From: DAOUJH01 sp965116555
GTDB taxonomy: Bacteria > Chloroflexota > Dehalococcoidia > Lucifugimonadales > QGNO01
Length of the DNA: 64,000 nt
Reading direction: 5' to 3'
NCBI GenBank assembly: GCA_965116555.1
Contig: OZ220698.1
Span: forward strand, 1,116,001-1,180,000
Part shown: positions 7,486 through 16,480 of the stretch, one piece after another
How the letters are laid out: the number at the start of each line of letters is the position of its first letter
How positions within the stretch are numbered: position 1 is the first letter of the stretch
Made by a program: the position numbers and the translations under genes
Notes under the pieces: model-generated
What the model saw: only the letters and a program-made list of their open reading frames with translations
The model's database searches: none
Told to the model about the DNA's origin: nothing

Positions 7486-8733
7486 GTGAAGCTCATCCAC
7501 TTCGCTGACCTCCACATCGGCGTCGAGAACTACGGCAGGCCCGACCCCGATACCGGCATGTCCACCCGCCTCCTCGACTTCCTCTCCGCCTACGATGAGA
7601 TGGTCCAATACGCCCTCGACAACCGCGTCGACGCCGTCCTCTTCGCCGGCGACGCCTACAAGAACCGCGACCCCTCCCAGACCCACCAGCGCGAGTTCGC
7701 CAAGCGCATCGCCCAGCTCGCCTCGGAGGGCATCGCCGTCTTCCTCGTCACCGGCAACCACGACCTTCCCGCCGTCGCCGGGCGTGCCTCCGCCCTCGAG
7801 ATATTCCCTACCCTGGCCGTGGAGCGCGTCCATGTCTCCGACCGTATCGAAACCACCCTTCTCCAGACCCGCTCCGGCCCCCTCCAGGTCGTCGGGCTGC
7901 CCTGGATCAGGCGCAGCCGCTTCCTCTCCCGCGACGATACCCGCAACCTCACCATCGACCAGATTACCCAGCGTCTCCAGGAGCGCCTCACCTACAACCT
8001 CACCTGGGAGCTCCAGAACCTCAAGCCCAACATCCCCGCCGTCCTCGTCGGCCACGTCACCGTCTCCGGCTCCAGGGTCGGCACCGAGCGCTCCATGATG
8101 CTCGGCCGCGACCACGTCCTTCTCCTCTCCACCGTCTCCGACCCATCGCTGGACTACGTCGCCCTCGGCCACATCCACAAGTACCAGGTCCTCGGCCACA
8201 ACCCCATGGCCGTCTACTCCGGCAGCCTGCAGCGCGTAGACTTCTCCGAAGAGACCGAGACCAAGGGCTTCTGTGTATTGGAGATCGACCCGACCTTGCC
8301 CCAGGGCCAGCGTCTCGCCGGTTTCGACTTCCAACCAGTCCAGGCCCGCACCTTTGTCACCATCGACGTCGAAATCCCCCCCACCACCGACGACCCAACC
8401 CGCGCCGTCCTCGAAGCCATCGCCCGCAAGTACGTCAACCAGGCCATCGTCCGGGTCCGCATCAGCCTGCCCGAGGAGCTGGAACCGCGCCTCCGCGAAC
8501 CCGAAATCCGCGCCGCCCTCAAGGACGCCCACTACGTGGCCTCTATCCAGCGCAACGTAGTTCGCACCCGCCGCACCCGCATAGCCCCGGAGGCGGGCCG
8601 CGGCCTCTCCCCTGCCGACGCCATGCGCCTCTACTTCTCCGTCCGCGACACCGATCCCAAGCGCGCCCAGACCCTCCTCGCCCACGCCGACGCCCTCATC
8701 CAAGAGGAGCTGGAAGAGTCCCAGCCCCCCTAA
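7486..8733 (+). CDS. sbcD: DNA repair exonuclease SbcD/Mre11-like
   Basis: This 415-residue calcineurin-like phosphoesterase has the Mre11/SbcD motif series: DLHIG near the start, GDAYKNRD, GNHD, GHV and GHIH, the metal ligands of the two-Mn centre. With SbcC it would process hairpins and DNA ends. No SbcC gene is in the window. GTG at 7486 is chosen as start: it has AAAGGAG nine bases upstream and opens directly on the conserved VKLIHFADLHIG, whereas the longer ATG-start frame (7405) reads through dispersed repeat sequence. Strong C-ending codon bias. Confidence 0.92.
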   Translation: MKLIHFADLHIGVENYGRPDPDTGMSTRLLDFLSAYDEMVQYALDNRVDAVLFAGDAYKNRDPSQTHQREFAKRIAQLASEGIAVFLVTGNHDLPAVAGRASALEIFPTLAVERVHVSDRIETTLLQTRSGPLQVVGLPWIRRSRFLSRDDTRNLTIDQITQRLQERLTYNLTWELQNLKPNIPAVLVGHVTVSGSRVGTERSMMLGRDHVLLLSTVSDPSLDYVALGHIHKYQVLGHNPMAVYSGSLQRVDFSEETETKGFCVLEIDPTLPQGQRLAGFDFQPVQARTFVTIDVEIPPTTDDPTRAVLEAIARKYVNQAIVRVRISLPEELEPRLREPEIRAALKDAHYVASIQRNVVRTRRTRIAPEAGRGLSPADAMRLYFSVRDTDPKRAQTLLAHADALIQEELEESQPP

Positions 8734-8740
8734 CCCTGCT

Positions 8741-8786
8741 CTAAACCTCTTCCCCCTTGATGGGGGAAGATTGAGATGGGGGTGAA
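8741..8786. repeat. Dispersed repeat with hairpin, copy 3
   Basis: This is a copy of the CTTCCCCC-TTGA-TGGGGGAAG hairpin with the GATTGAGATGGGGGTGAA tail, eight bases after the sbcD stop. Related copies are at 3138-3184 and 3474-3520 (same orientation) and 22307-22350 and 52987-53036 (opposite). Placement just downstream of genes would let the hairpin act as a weak terminator. Confidence 0.85.
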
Positions 8787-8844
8787 ACCCCGTTGACCTC
8801 AACCACCATCCAATCTACATTTAGTAGTATCAAGAGCTCGGCCA

Positions 8845-9417
8845 ATGGAAGAAACAACGCAAACAACCTATCCGTCCCTGGTCAGGCGGGTCACCCTGGT
8901 CATAGTAGCCGTCATCTTCGCCGGTATCGGAGCGCTTATCGCCTTCGGGCTCTTCCAGCTCCAGAACAACCCTGGCACTGCCCCATCCACCGGCAACCTG
9001 GAGCCCGCACCCGACTTCACCGCCCCCCTTTATTCGGGCGGCTCCGGCGATTTCACCCTCTCCGACCACCGGGGCAGCCCGGTCGTCGTCAACTTCTGGG
9101 GCTCCTGGTGCCCTCCCTGTCGCGCCGAGTTCCCTGCCCTTCAGGCCGTCGCCGACGAATACAAGGACCGAGGCCTTATAGTCTTCGGCGTCGACGTCCA
9201 GGACACGGAGGAAAACGCCAGAGCCTTCCTGGAGGAGCAAGACACCACCTTCTTAACCGGCCCCGACCTCACCGGCCAGATCTCCCTTGACTACCAGGTG
9301 CTCTCCATGCCCACCACCTACTTCGTTACCAGCGACGGCAAGATCCTACGGTCTTGGGCCGGCCAGATAGATGAAGCTCGACTGACCACCTTCATTGAAG
9401 AGATCTTGAACACCTAG
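8845..9417 (+). CDS. TlpA/ResA-family membrane-anchored thioredoxin
   Basis: This 190-residue protein has one N-terminal transmembrane helix (about residues 15-38) and an outward-facing thioredoxin domain with the redox motif Cys89-Pro-Pro-Cys92 in WGSWCPPCRAEFP. The cis-proline loop (SMPTTYF) is also present. Such proteins reduce disulfides in apocytochrome c or copper-site proteins outside the cytoplasm. It heads a run with a CopD-like protein (9437), an Lgt-like protein (9937) and Trm112 (10704), all on the plus strand with short gaps. No cytochrome c maturation genes are in the window. Confidence 0.9.
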   Translation: MEETTQTTYPSLVRRVTLVIVAVIFAGIGALIAFGLFQLQNNPGTAPSTGNLEPAPDFTAPLYSGGSGDFTLSDHRGSPVVVNFWGSWCPPCRAEFPALQAVADEYKDRGLIVFGVDVQDTEENARAFLEEQDTTFLTGPDLTGQISLDYQVLSMPTTYFVTSDGKILRSWAGQIDEARLTTFIEEILNT

Positions 9418-9436
9418 AGGAACCCTTGTTAAGACC

Positions 9437-9925
9437 ATGGATTTAACCGGCTGGTTTATGGTAGCCATGCGCTGGCTGCACATACTGGCGGCAGCGGCGT
9501 GGATTGGCGGCAGCATTTTCTTCTTCGCTGTCCTGCGGCCTGCGTTGCGTGGCTCCTCGGGCGGGCCTCTGCTCGCCCGCCTCGCAGGCCAGGAGTTCCG
9601 CCAGATGGTCGATGTCGCCATTTGGGTGCTCCTGGTAAGCGGCGCCATCATATCGGTGGACAGACTGACCTCCGGGCACTCTACGCCCACCTACGGGGTG
9701 GTCCTGGCCCTGAAGATTGCGTTTTCCCTTTGGATGTTCGGCCTGGTCTGGTTTCGCAGGCGCAGTTCAACCGTGCCGCCTGAAGAGGCCGCTCAGAACC
9801 CCAGCCTTCTCAGTCGCGTCTCATCCGTACTGACCCCAACTAACCTTATCCTGGCCCTTGGCCTGGTTGTTCTCCTCCTCGCCGAACTGCTGGGCCACCT
9901 CTTCGAGCAAAGCCTGGCCGGATAA
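9437..9925 (+). CDS. CopD-like integral membrane protein
   Basis: This 162-residue protein has four hydrophobic helices. It opens with MRWLHILAAAAWIGGSIFFF, the pattern of CopD/PcoD-type and related haem or copper membrane proteins, in which the helix-1 histidine may bind metal. A second basic loop follows near residue 95 (WFRRRSS). It starts 19 bases after the TlpA stop and ends 11 bases before the Lgt-like gene, so it probably belongs to one transcript. A role in copper or haem handling next to the thioredoxin is an inference. Confidence 0.65.
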   Translation: MDLTGWFMVAMRWLHILAAAAWIGGSIFFFAVLRPALRGSSGGPLLARLAGQEFRQMVDVAIWVLLVSGAIISVDRLTSGHSTPTYGVVLALKIAFSLWMFGLVWFRRRSSTVPPEEAAQNPSLLSRVSSVLTPTNLILALGLVVLLLAELLGHLFEQSLAG

Positions 9926-9936
9926 GTCAGCCTTAC

Positions 9937-10707
9937 ATGGAACTCGTCAGACAGCTTGGCAACAACCTCCTGGTCAACTTCCAACTGGTAGCGGGACTTG
10001 TCTCCTTCTGGGTGGTTGACTTGCTGGTTCAACGGCGGCTCAGGTCCATGGGTTTAGAGGCCAAGTCCCTTGCCGGACTCACAGTCTGGGTAGGCGGTGG
10101 AGCGCTCATCGGTGGACGGCTTCTCTACGTTCTACCCAACCTGCCAAACTATCTCAGTCACCCCTTTGACCTTGTATACGTAAACATAGGCGCATCCATC
10201 TACGGCGCTTTCCTGGGAGCTACGCTCTCTCTGGCCATCTACGCGCGGCGAACCGGCATCCCTTTCATATATATGCTGGATGCTTACGCCTTGTTCGCCT
10301 CCATCGGCATCGCATCCTACCGCCTGAGCTGCTTCGTCCATAGCCCGTGCTGGGGCCGACCGACCGACTCTATTCTGGGCGTCCAGTTTCCCGGTCTCAC
10401 CATCTCCAGATACCCCTCTGATATCTACGAGGGTCTGCTAGTGCTGGCGTTGTTCGCCGTCTTGTTGCAACTGGACCTCCGCAGAGCAATCCCCGGCCTG
10501 CTTTCCGCCGGCTTCTTGCTGGGGTATAGTCTGATCCGGGGCGTTGTGGACGTAACGCGCATGCAGCCGAGCTTCTGGGCTAAGATAGACCCCTGGATTA
10601 CAATTGTAGTAGCACTGGCAGCGAGCGTAGCTGTCATACTTATCTTGTGGCAAAGGCCGTTTGCTGCTTTACAACTACGGCGGGAACAAGGAGACAAGAA
10701 CCTATGA
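9937..10707 (+). CDS. Diverged prolipoprotein diacylglyceryl transferase (Lgt) homologue
   Basis: This 256-residue, seven-helix membrane protein follows the Lgt layout: GGRLLYVL, the segment ASIYGAFLGA where Lgt has its HGG motif, RLSCFVHSPCWGRPTD corresponding to RIGNFINGELWGRVTD of E. coli, and RYPSDIYEG. The catalytic Arg of the signature is kept, but the HGG histidine is Tyr and the Asn after the Arg is Cys. Lgt moves diacylglycerol from phosphatidylglycerol to lipoprotein cysteines; this member may have another substrate. The stop overlaps the Trm112 start (ATGA). Confidence 0.72.
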   Translation: MELVRQLGNNLLVNFQLVAGLVSFWVVDLLVQRRLRSMGLEAKSLAGLTVWVGGGALIGGRLLYVLPNLPNYLSHPFDLVYVNIGASIYGAFLGATLSLAIYARRTGIPFIYMLDAYALFASIGIASYRLSCFVHSPCWGRPTDSILGVQFPGLTISRYPSDIYEGLLVLALFAVLLQLDLRRAIPGLLSAGFLLGYSLIRGVVDVTRMQPSFWAKIDPWITIVVALAASVAVILILWQRPFAALQLRREQGDKNL

Positions 10708-10886
10708 AGAAAGACCTTCTCAACATCCTGGCCTGCCCGGTCTGTAAAGCCAGTTTGGATCTGAGAGCGACCAGGGAAGACAACAACGACATAATCGAAG
10801 GCGCTTTGCACTGCGAACAGTGCAGCCAGGATTATCCTATCGAGGACTCTATACCCAATCTTCTCCCGCCCAGCCTTACCGGTTGA
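10704..10886 (+). CDS. Trm112-family small zinc-ribbon protein
   Basis: This 60-residue protein opens with the Trm112/YcaR pattern (KKDLLNILACPVCKASL) and has four zinc ligands, Cys11, Cys14, Cys37 and Cys40, then YPIEDSIPNLLP. In eukaryotes Trm112 activates methyltransferases; bacterial members are poorly characterised. The ATG at 10704 overlaps the stop of the Lgt-like gene and has GGAG about 10 bases upstream, so translation is probably coupled. It converges on folK, with three bases between the stops. Confidence 0.88.
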   Translation: MKKDLLNILACPVCKASLDLRATREDNNDIIEGALHCEQCSQDYPIEDSIPNLLPPSLTG

Positions 10887-10889
10887 GCT

Positions 10890-11411
10890 TCAACGCCTCT
10901 CTTTGGGCAGCGCCAACGGCGAACCCCAGAGGCGCACGCCCTCTGTTCCGTTGACCTGCTCCAGCAGTTCAGTCGCCGTCCTGTTCAGAATGGGATGCCG
11001 CCACTGTGGCGCTATCTCCGCAAGCGGCGCCAGCACGAAAGCCCGTTCATGCAGCATGCCGTGCGGTATCGCCAGCGAACCCTTCTTAACAACCGCGTCT
11101 CCGTAGGCCAGTATGTCCACGTCCAGTGCTCTGGGCCCGTACTTGAAAGACGGTTCCCTGCCGGCCAGGGTCTCCAACCCTTTGCATACGGATAGAAGCT
11201 CTTCCGGTTCCAGCCTTGTTAGGCACCTGCAAACCATGTTGAGAAACTTGGGCTGGTCCAAGTAGCCCCAAGGCTCCGTCTCATAAAACGATGAAGTTTG
11301 AATGCCGCACACCGACTCGGAGAGCCGCTCAACGGCACGCCGGATGTTCTCCTCTCTATCACCCAGATTGCTGCCAAATCCCAGGTAGGCCTCAACAAAT
11401 TCAGCCGCCAT
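10890..11411 (-). CDS. folK: 2-amino-4-hydroxy-6-hydroxymethyldihydropteridine pyrophosphokinase
   Basis: This 173-residue protein is a complete HPPK. It has YLGFGSNLGDREENI at the N-terminus, the pterin-binding FYETEPWG, and the ATP/Mg-binding GPRALDVDILAYGD with its catalytic aspartates, followed by IPHGMLHERAFVLAPLAEIAP. It adds pyrophosphate to the pterin in folate synthesis. ATG at 11411 shares one base with the folP stop (TAATG), which favours it over an in-frame codon at 11426. It is the last gene of the MFS-folP-folK run. Confidence 0.95.
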   Translation of the reverse strand: MAAEFVEAYLGFGSNLGDREENIRRAVERLSESVCGIQTSSFYETEPWGYLDQPKFLNMVCRCLTRLEPEELLSVCKGLETLAGREPSFKYGPRALDVDILAYGDAVVKKGSLAIPHGMLHERAFVLAPLAEIAPQWRHPILNRTATELLEQVNGTEGVRLWGSPLALPKERR

Positions 11412-12271
11412 TACTTTCGGCTCCAACCCCTGACCACTGCATCGGCCATACGGGCAACGCGGGCCATGGCCTTGACATCGTGTACCCTGATCAAATCGGT
11501 GCCATTCGCTATGGCCAGGGCCACGGTTGCCGCGGTACCTTCAAGTCGCTCTTCAACCGGCAATCCCAGGACCGCCCCTATGGTAGATTTGCGGGAAGTG
11601 CCCATCAACACTGGGAAACCGAGCGCCTTGATCTCGTTCAAGCGCCGCAGTATCTCTATGTTGTGCTCAGGGGTCTTGCCAAAGCCAAAACCAGGGTCAA
11701 TCCAGATGTTATGTCTGGCTACCCCGGCGTCAACTGCAACTCTCACACTTTCTTGAAGGCTCAGCTTGACCTCTGATAGCAAGTCCTTGTAGTGAGTACC
11801 TTGCTGATTGTGCATCAGAATGATGGGCACGTTGTAACTCGTTGCTACTTCCGCCAGGCCTGCATCCGCCTTCAGACCCCACACGTCGTTTATGATTGTG
11901 GCTCCTGCTTCCACAGCATATTTCGCAACCTCCGACTTGTACGTGTCCACACTTACAGGAACGTTTGCTTCCACGGACAGCTTCTGGATGACTGGGATGA
12001 TGCGTCTCAACTCCTCAGCTACAGCAACCGTCCGGGACGCCTTACCCTGACTTCCACCCGAAACGTTGCTCTCCACCCTTGCCGAAGTCAGCGGCCTTGT
12101 GGACTCACCGCCAACGTCAAGGATATCCGCCCCCTCTTCAACAAACCTCAAGCCTTGCTCTACCGCTTCCTTTATATTGGAAAGGCCGTCGCCGGAGAAG
12201 GACTCAGGCGACATGTTAATGACGCCCATCACGTACGTCCTGCTTCCCCAGTCAAAAACAGGTTCTGCCAT
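11411..12271 (-). CDS. folP: Dihydropteroate synthase
   Basis: This protein of about 286 residues carries the DHPS signatures: VMGVINMSPESFSGDG near the N-terminus, DVGGESTRP, INDVWG, and the C-terminal RVHDV. It condenses the pterin pyrophosphate made by FolK with p-aminobenzoate. ATG at 12271 lies 13 bases after the MFS stop and begins just before the conserved core. In-frame ATGs at 12292 and 12295, and an upstream codon at 12337, would overlap the MFS gene. The gene overlaps folK by one base. Confidence 0.94.
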   Translation of the reverse strand: MAEPVFDWGSRTYVMGVINMSPESFSGDGLSNIKEAVEQGLRFVEEGADILDVGGESTRPLTSARVESNVSGGSQGKASRTVAVAEELRRIIPVIQKLSVEANVPVSVDTYKSEVAKYAVEAGATIINDVWGLKADAGLAEVATSYNVPIILMHNQQGTHYKDLLSEVKLSLQESVRVAVDAGVARHNIWIDPGFGFGKTPEHNIEILRRLNEIKALGFPVLMGTSRKSTIGAVLGLPVEERLEGTAATVALAIANGTDLIRVHDVKAMARVARMADAVVRGWSRK

Positions 12272-12284
12272 GGCTCGCCCCGCG

Positions 12285-13580
12285 TTACACATCATCTGAA
12301 AGGGAGACTGTTGATTTTCTGTCCGCCGCCGGGACATCCTCCCGAACAGCTGACGTCACCGGTCTGGCCCAATAAAGAGCTAGCATACCCAACGCGAATA
12401 TGCCTATCACAGATGCAAAAGCCGGGCTGTAGCTCCCGGTTGCATCGAAGATCAATCCCACCATTATGGGGGCCAAGAACGCTGCTCCTGCCGTCGCCAT
12501 ATTGATGAGCCCAAATATAGTCCCAAAGTACTTCAAACCAAAGGTCTCCTGGGCCAGCAGGGCAAAAACCACGCCTGTGCCGCCCAAAGCCATCCCATAC
12601 ACAGGCGCCGCCGTCCAGACTAGGACTGTGCTGGGTAGGGCGATTAGTATGACCAGCCCCAAGCTTTGCACCAGAAGACCGCCCATCAGCACGTAGCGGG
12701 ACGGGAAACGCTCGGTCATAAAGCCAAACACTATCTTGCCAGCCATGCCAAATACGGCGGTGAATCCCAAGAAGAGCGCCGCCCTGCCCTCAGTCATACC
12801 CTCATTCTGCAAGTGAGGAATGATCTGGGTTAGCACGGCCTGGTAAGTAAAGCTGGCAGCCATCACCCCCAGGACCACAGCGTAGAATGATCCGCTCCTC
12901 AATGCCCCGCGGGCGGTCGCTCCTTGGACGGCGGCGGCCTGGGTCGGGCCCATTCGTAGGGAGCTGAATTGGGCTGGTTGCGTAGGATGGTCGCGCACAA
13001 AGAGCAAAGCCGTCAGAGCAGTGATGATGCATATAACGCCAAACGTGCTGTAGCCGCCTTGCCAGCCTGCATTAGATACAAGAACAACGGCGAACACCGG
13101 CATCACAACGCCGCCGAAGTTGGCGCCCATCATAGCAATCCCCAGCATCCTTCCCGTTGTTCTGGGAAACCATGCGCCTATCAGCTTTCCGGCCGGCAGC
13201 ATTGCGGAACCCGGCATACCGGCGTATTGCATGATGCTCAAAGCGTACCAGTGCCAGAGCTCGCTCATGAATGGACGCAACAAATAGCTTGCGCCAAACA
13301 GGACAAGCGAGGCGGCCATGACCGGCCTTGCTCCAACCTTATCCATGATCCTTCCCACCAGGGGAGCACTCAGACCACCTATGGCAAAGAACGACAATGA
13401 GACGTTGATCTGGGTTCTAGACCAAGCAAACTCCTGTTCCAAGGGCTCGACAAATACGCCGAAAGCGTACTGCCCCGTTCCTACGGCCACGCTCATAGAG
13501 GCAAATACTATGGCAACAATTGCCCACCCGTAACCGGGCCTTTTGAGCAATGATTTTTGAGGATATGCGTTGTAATTCAT
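12285..13580 (-). CDS. MFS transporter (MCT/OFA-like)
   Basis: This protein of about 431 residues has twelve hydrophobic helices and MFS loop motifs (GRIMDKVGARPVM after helix 2; a long central loop near residues 195-225). The N-terminus (YGWAIVAIVFASMSVAVGTGQYAFGVFV) resembles oxalate/formate antiporters and monocarboxylate-type carriers, so an organic acid is a reasonable but unproven substrate. ATG at 13580 is preferred over GTG at 13592, since GGAAGTAGGT stands just before it. The gene heads an apparent operon with folP and folK, but no functional tie is evident. Confidence 0.85.
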   Translation of the reverse strand: MNYNAYPQKSLLKRPGYGWAIVAIVFASMSVAVGTGQYAFGVFVEPLEQEFAWSRTQINVSLSFFAIGGLSAPLVGRIMDKVGARPVMAASLVLFGASYLLRPFMSELWHWYALSIMQYAGMPGSAMLPAGKLIGAWFPRTTGRMLGIAMMGANFGGVVMPVFAVVLVSNAGWQGGYSTFGVICIITALTALLFVRDHPTQPAQFSSLRMGPTQAAAVQGATARGALRSGSFYAVVLGVMAASFTYQAVLTQIIPHLQNEGMTEGRAALFLGFTAVFGMAGKIVFGFMTERFPSRYVLMGGLLVQSLGLVILIALPSTVLVWTAAPVYGMALGGTGVVFALLAQETFGLKYFGTIFGLINMATAGAAFLAPIMVGLIFDATGSYSPAFASVIGIFALGMLALYWARPVTSAVREDVPAADRKSTVSLSDDV

Positions 13581-13664
13581 ACCTACTTCCACTAACGGTA
13601 CGGGTTGCAGGACTGATATACAACCCTTACGATAGCACCAGCCTTTCTCCTGGGAGGGAGCACT

Positions 13665-16421
13665 ATGGTTAGCCAGGACCCGTTTGAGGCACGCGATACC
13701 CTGAGCACGTCTTTGGGAGATATTGCCTACTACCGGTTAGACGCGTTGCAGACCAAACACAACGTTGCTCTGGACCGTCTGCCGGTATCCATCCGTATCC
13801 TTCTTGAAAACGTTCTCCGTAATGTGGACGGTGAGATCATCACGGACAAAGATGTACTCACAATTACTGAGTGGAACCCGGACAGCCTACCTCCAAAAGA
13901 GATACCCTTCATGCCTTCCAGGGTGCTCTTGCAGGACTTCACCGGCGTTCCCGTTTTTGTAGATCTAGCCAGTATGCGGTCGGCGGTGCGGCGCATGGGC
14001 GGGGATCCTAACCGGATAAACCCTCTTGTACCCGTAGACCTGGTCATAGACCACTCGGTAAATGTCGACTACTTTGGCAGCCGTGATGCGTTCGGACTTA
14101 ACTTGAAGCGGGAATTCGAAAGGAACCAGGAGAGGTACTCTCTGCTCAGATGGGCACAGCAAGCCTTTCAAAACACGCGCGTCCTGCCGCCGGGTATTGG
14201 CATTGTCCATCAAGTAAACCTGGAGTATCTGGCCGATGTAGTTTCCATCAAAGAAACCCAGGACGGCCCCGTAGCTTTCCCCGACACTTTGGTGGGTACC
14301 GATTCCCATACAACCATGGTGAACGGCCTGGGTGTACTTGGCTGGGGAGTCGGCGGCATAGAAGCGGAAGCCGTTATGGTGGGACAGCCTTACTACATGC
14401 TGCTTCCGGAGGTCATTGGCTTCAAGCTAACCGGAGAGCTCGGTGAAGGGGTCACCGCCACTGACCTTGTCCTCACCGTAACTGAGATGCTGAGGAAGAA
14501 AGGCGTCGTGGCAAAGATAGTTGAATTCTATGGTACTGGGCTATCCAAGCTTCCCCTACCCGACCGAGCCACTATATCCAATATGTCGCCGGAGTTTGGC
14601 GCAACCGCCGCCATATTCCCCGTAGACCAAGAGACGCTGGTCTACCTTGCCGGCACCGGTCGTGACCCGGCCAAAGTGGAGATGGTCAAGGAATACCACC
14701 AGGCCCAGGGATTGTTCCGTACCGATGACAGCCCTGAACCCGAGTTTACGGACACTTTGACCCTTGACCTGAGCGATATAGAGTCCAGCCTTGCCGGGCC
14801 ACGCCGTCCTCAAGATCGCGTATCTCTTGGAGATATGAAGCGCTCTTTTAGCGTAGCTCTTGGTGAGGTCTACGGCAATCCAAGGTCGGCTGCAGCGGAA
14901 GCCTCCGATATGAAATCGCAAACCGCTCCGGCGGCCACTGCCGTAGCGGAACCCGAAGGCTTCAAAGTCACGTTGGACAGCGGCGAAGATGTCATGCTTG
15001 ACCATGGCGCCGTGGTCATTTCAGCCATAACCAGTTGTACCAACACGTCCAATCCGTCGGTGATGGTGGGCGCAGGGCTACTCGCAAAAAGAGCTTCTGA
15101 GCATGGCTTGGCAGCCAAGCCATGGGTGAAGACAAGCATGGCGCCCGGTTCCAAGGTCGTCACCGACTACCTGGAGGCCGCCGGGTTGACTTCCTACTTG
15201 GAAGAGCTTGGCTTCTATACAGTAGGTTACGGTTGCACCACCTGTATAGGGAACAGCGGGCCGCTGCCGGAGCCGGTCGCGCAAGCGGTGTCGGAGCACA
15301 ACATCATCTCGGCCGCAGTTCTCAGCGGAAACCGCAACTTTGAAGCGCGTGTCCACCCACAAGTTAAAGCCAACTTCTTGGCTTCGCCCATGCTGGTAGT
15401 GGCCTATGCCATTGCCGGTACTGTGGATGTCGACCTCACCAATGAACCCCTGGGCAAGGGAGCTGATGGAGAAGACATCTACCTGAGAGACATCTGGCCT
15501 TCCCAGGAGGAGATCAAGCAAACCGTCAATAGCTGCTTGAATCCGGAAACATATCGTCACGAGTACAGCACGGCGATGCAAGGAGACGAACAATGGGCAA
15601 GCCTGCCGGTTCCCGATGGGGAGCTGTACGAATGGGACACAGACTCCACCTACATCCAGGAGTTGCCCATATTCCATGATTTGCCCGTTGAGCCTGAGCC
15701 GCTACGAGACATCTCTGAGGCTCGGGTACTGGCGGTCTTGGGTGATTCCATAACCACGGACCACATATCTCCAGCGGGCTCTATTTCATCGCAAAGCCCC
15801 GCCGGAGAGTACCTCTTGGCGCATGAGGTACCACAGCGCGACTTCAATACCTATGGCGCCCGTCGCGGCAACCATGAAGTATTGATTAGAGGCACTTTTG
15901 CCAATGTTAGGCTGCGCAACGCCATGGCCCCGGACACGGAGGGAGGCTGGACGGTACACCTCCCTGAGAAGGAGCAAATGTCCATTTTCGATGCTTCAGT
16001 CCGCTACCTGGAAGACGACGTGCCTTTGCTTGTCCTGGCCGGCAAAGAATACGGTTCCGGCAGTTCCCGGGACTGGGCCGCCAAGGGTCCCTACCTCATG
16101 GGAGTGAAAGCCGTTATTGCGGAGAGCTACGAGCGCATACATCGCAGTAACCTCATCGGCATGGGGGTCTTGCCCCTGCAATTCCTGGATGGCGAAAACC
16201 GTGATTCGCTGGGACTTACCGGGTTCGAGACTTTTGACGTTTCCAGCATAGCCGACGGCTTGGCTCCAGGAAAGGTAATAGACGTGTCTGCCAGACGGGA
16301 GGACGGGAGTGAAGTTAACTTCAAGGCAATAGTGCGCATAGATACGCCAATTGAGGTCGAGTACTACCGACATGGAGGCGTTTTGCAGTACGTTTTGCGA
16401 CAGATACTAAAGACGGCTTGA
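13665..16421 (+). CDS. acnA: Aconitate hydratase
   Basis: This 918-residue protein is a full AcnA/IRP-type aconitase, interconverting citrate and isocitrate in the TCA cycle. The [4Fe-4S] ligands are Cys458 (SCTNTSNPS), Cys524 and Cys527 (GCTTCIGNSGPL). The swivel domain near the C-terminus has GKEYGSGSSRDWAAKG with the catalytic serine, and QRDFNTYGARRGN. A 12-base Shine-Dalgarno-like GGGAGGGAG precedes the ATG. Residues around 400-425 form a low-complexity Ala-rich linker between domains. It is transcribed alone, divergent from the MFS gene. Confidence 0.97.
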   Translation: MVSQDPFEARDTLSTSLGDIAYYRLDALQTKHNVALDRLPVSIRILLENVLRNVDGEIITDKDVLTITEWNPDSLPPKEIPFMPSRVLLQDFTGVPVFVDLASMRSAVRRMGGDPNRINPLVPVDLVIDHSVNVDYFGSRDAFGLNLKREFERNQERYSLLRWAQQAFQNTRVLPPGIGIVHQVNLEYLADVVSIKETQDGPVAFPDTLVGTDSHTTMVNGLGVLGWGVGGIEAEAVMVGQPYYMLLPEVIGFKLTGELGEGVTATDLVLTVTEMLRKKGVVAKIVEFYGTGLSKLPLPDRATISNMSPEFGATAAIFPVDQETLVYLAGTGRDPAKVEMVKEYHQAQGLFRTDDSPEPEFTDTLTLDLSDIESSLAGPRRPQDRVSLGDMKRSFSVALGEVYGNPRSAAAEASDMKSQTAPAATAVAEPEGFKVTLDSGEDVMLDHGAVVISAITSCTNTSNPSVMVGAGLLAKRASEHGLAAKPWVKTSMAPGSKVVTDYLEAAGLTSYLEELGFYTVGYGCTTCIGNSGPLPEPVAQAVSEHNIISAAVLSGNRNFEARVHPQVKANFLASPMLVVAYAIAGTVDVDLTNEPLGKGADGEDIYLRDIWPSQEEIKQTVNSCLNPETYRHEYSTAMQGDEQWASLPVPDGELYEWDTDSTYIQELPIFHDLPVEPEPLRDISEARVLAVLGDSITTDHISPAGSISSQSPAGEYLLAHEVPQRDFNTYGARRGNHEVLIRGTFANVRLRNAMAPDTEGGWTVHLPEKEQMSIFDASVRYLEDDVPLLVLAGKEYGSGSSRDWAAKGPYLMGVKAVIAESYERIHRSNLIGMGVLPLQFLDGENRDSLGLTGFETFDVSSIADGLAPGKVIDVSARREDGSEVNFKAIVRIDTPIEVEYYRHGGVLQYVLRQILKTA

Positions 16422-16480
16422 ATGGCGTCTGCTAGAATTCCTAGGTACACTAGGACGTTAGAGGGGGTGCACACCTAGAT

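Noticed and set aside
7417..8802. Long open frame opposite sbcD
   Set aside because: It is a mirror of a strongly GC-biased gene: composition is dominated by Gly, Val and Asp repeats and no domain is seen.
11291..12505. Open frames opposite folP and folK
   Set aside because: Antisense to genes with unmistakable family motifs.
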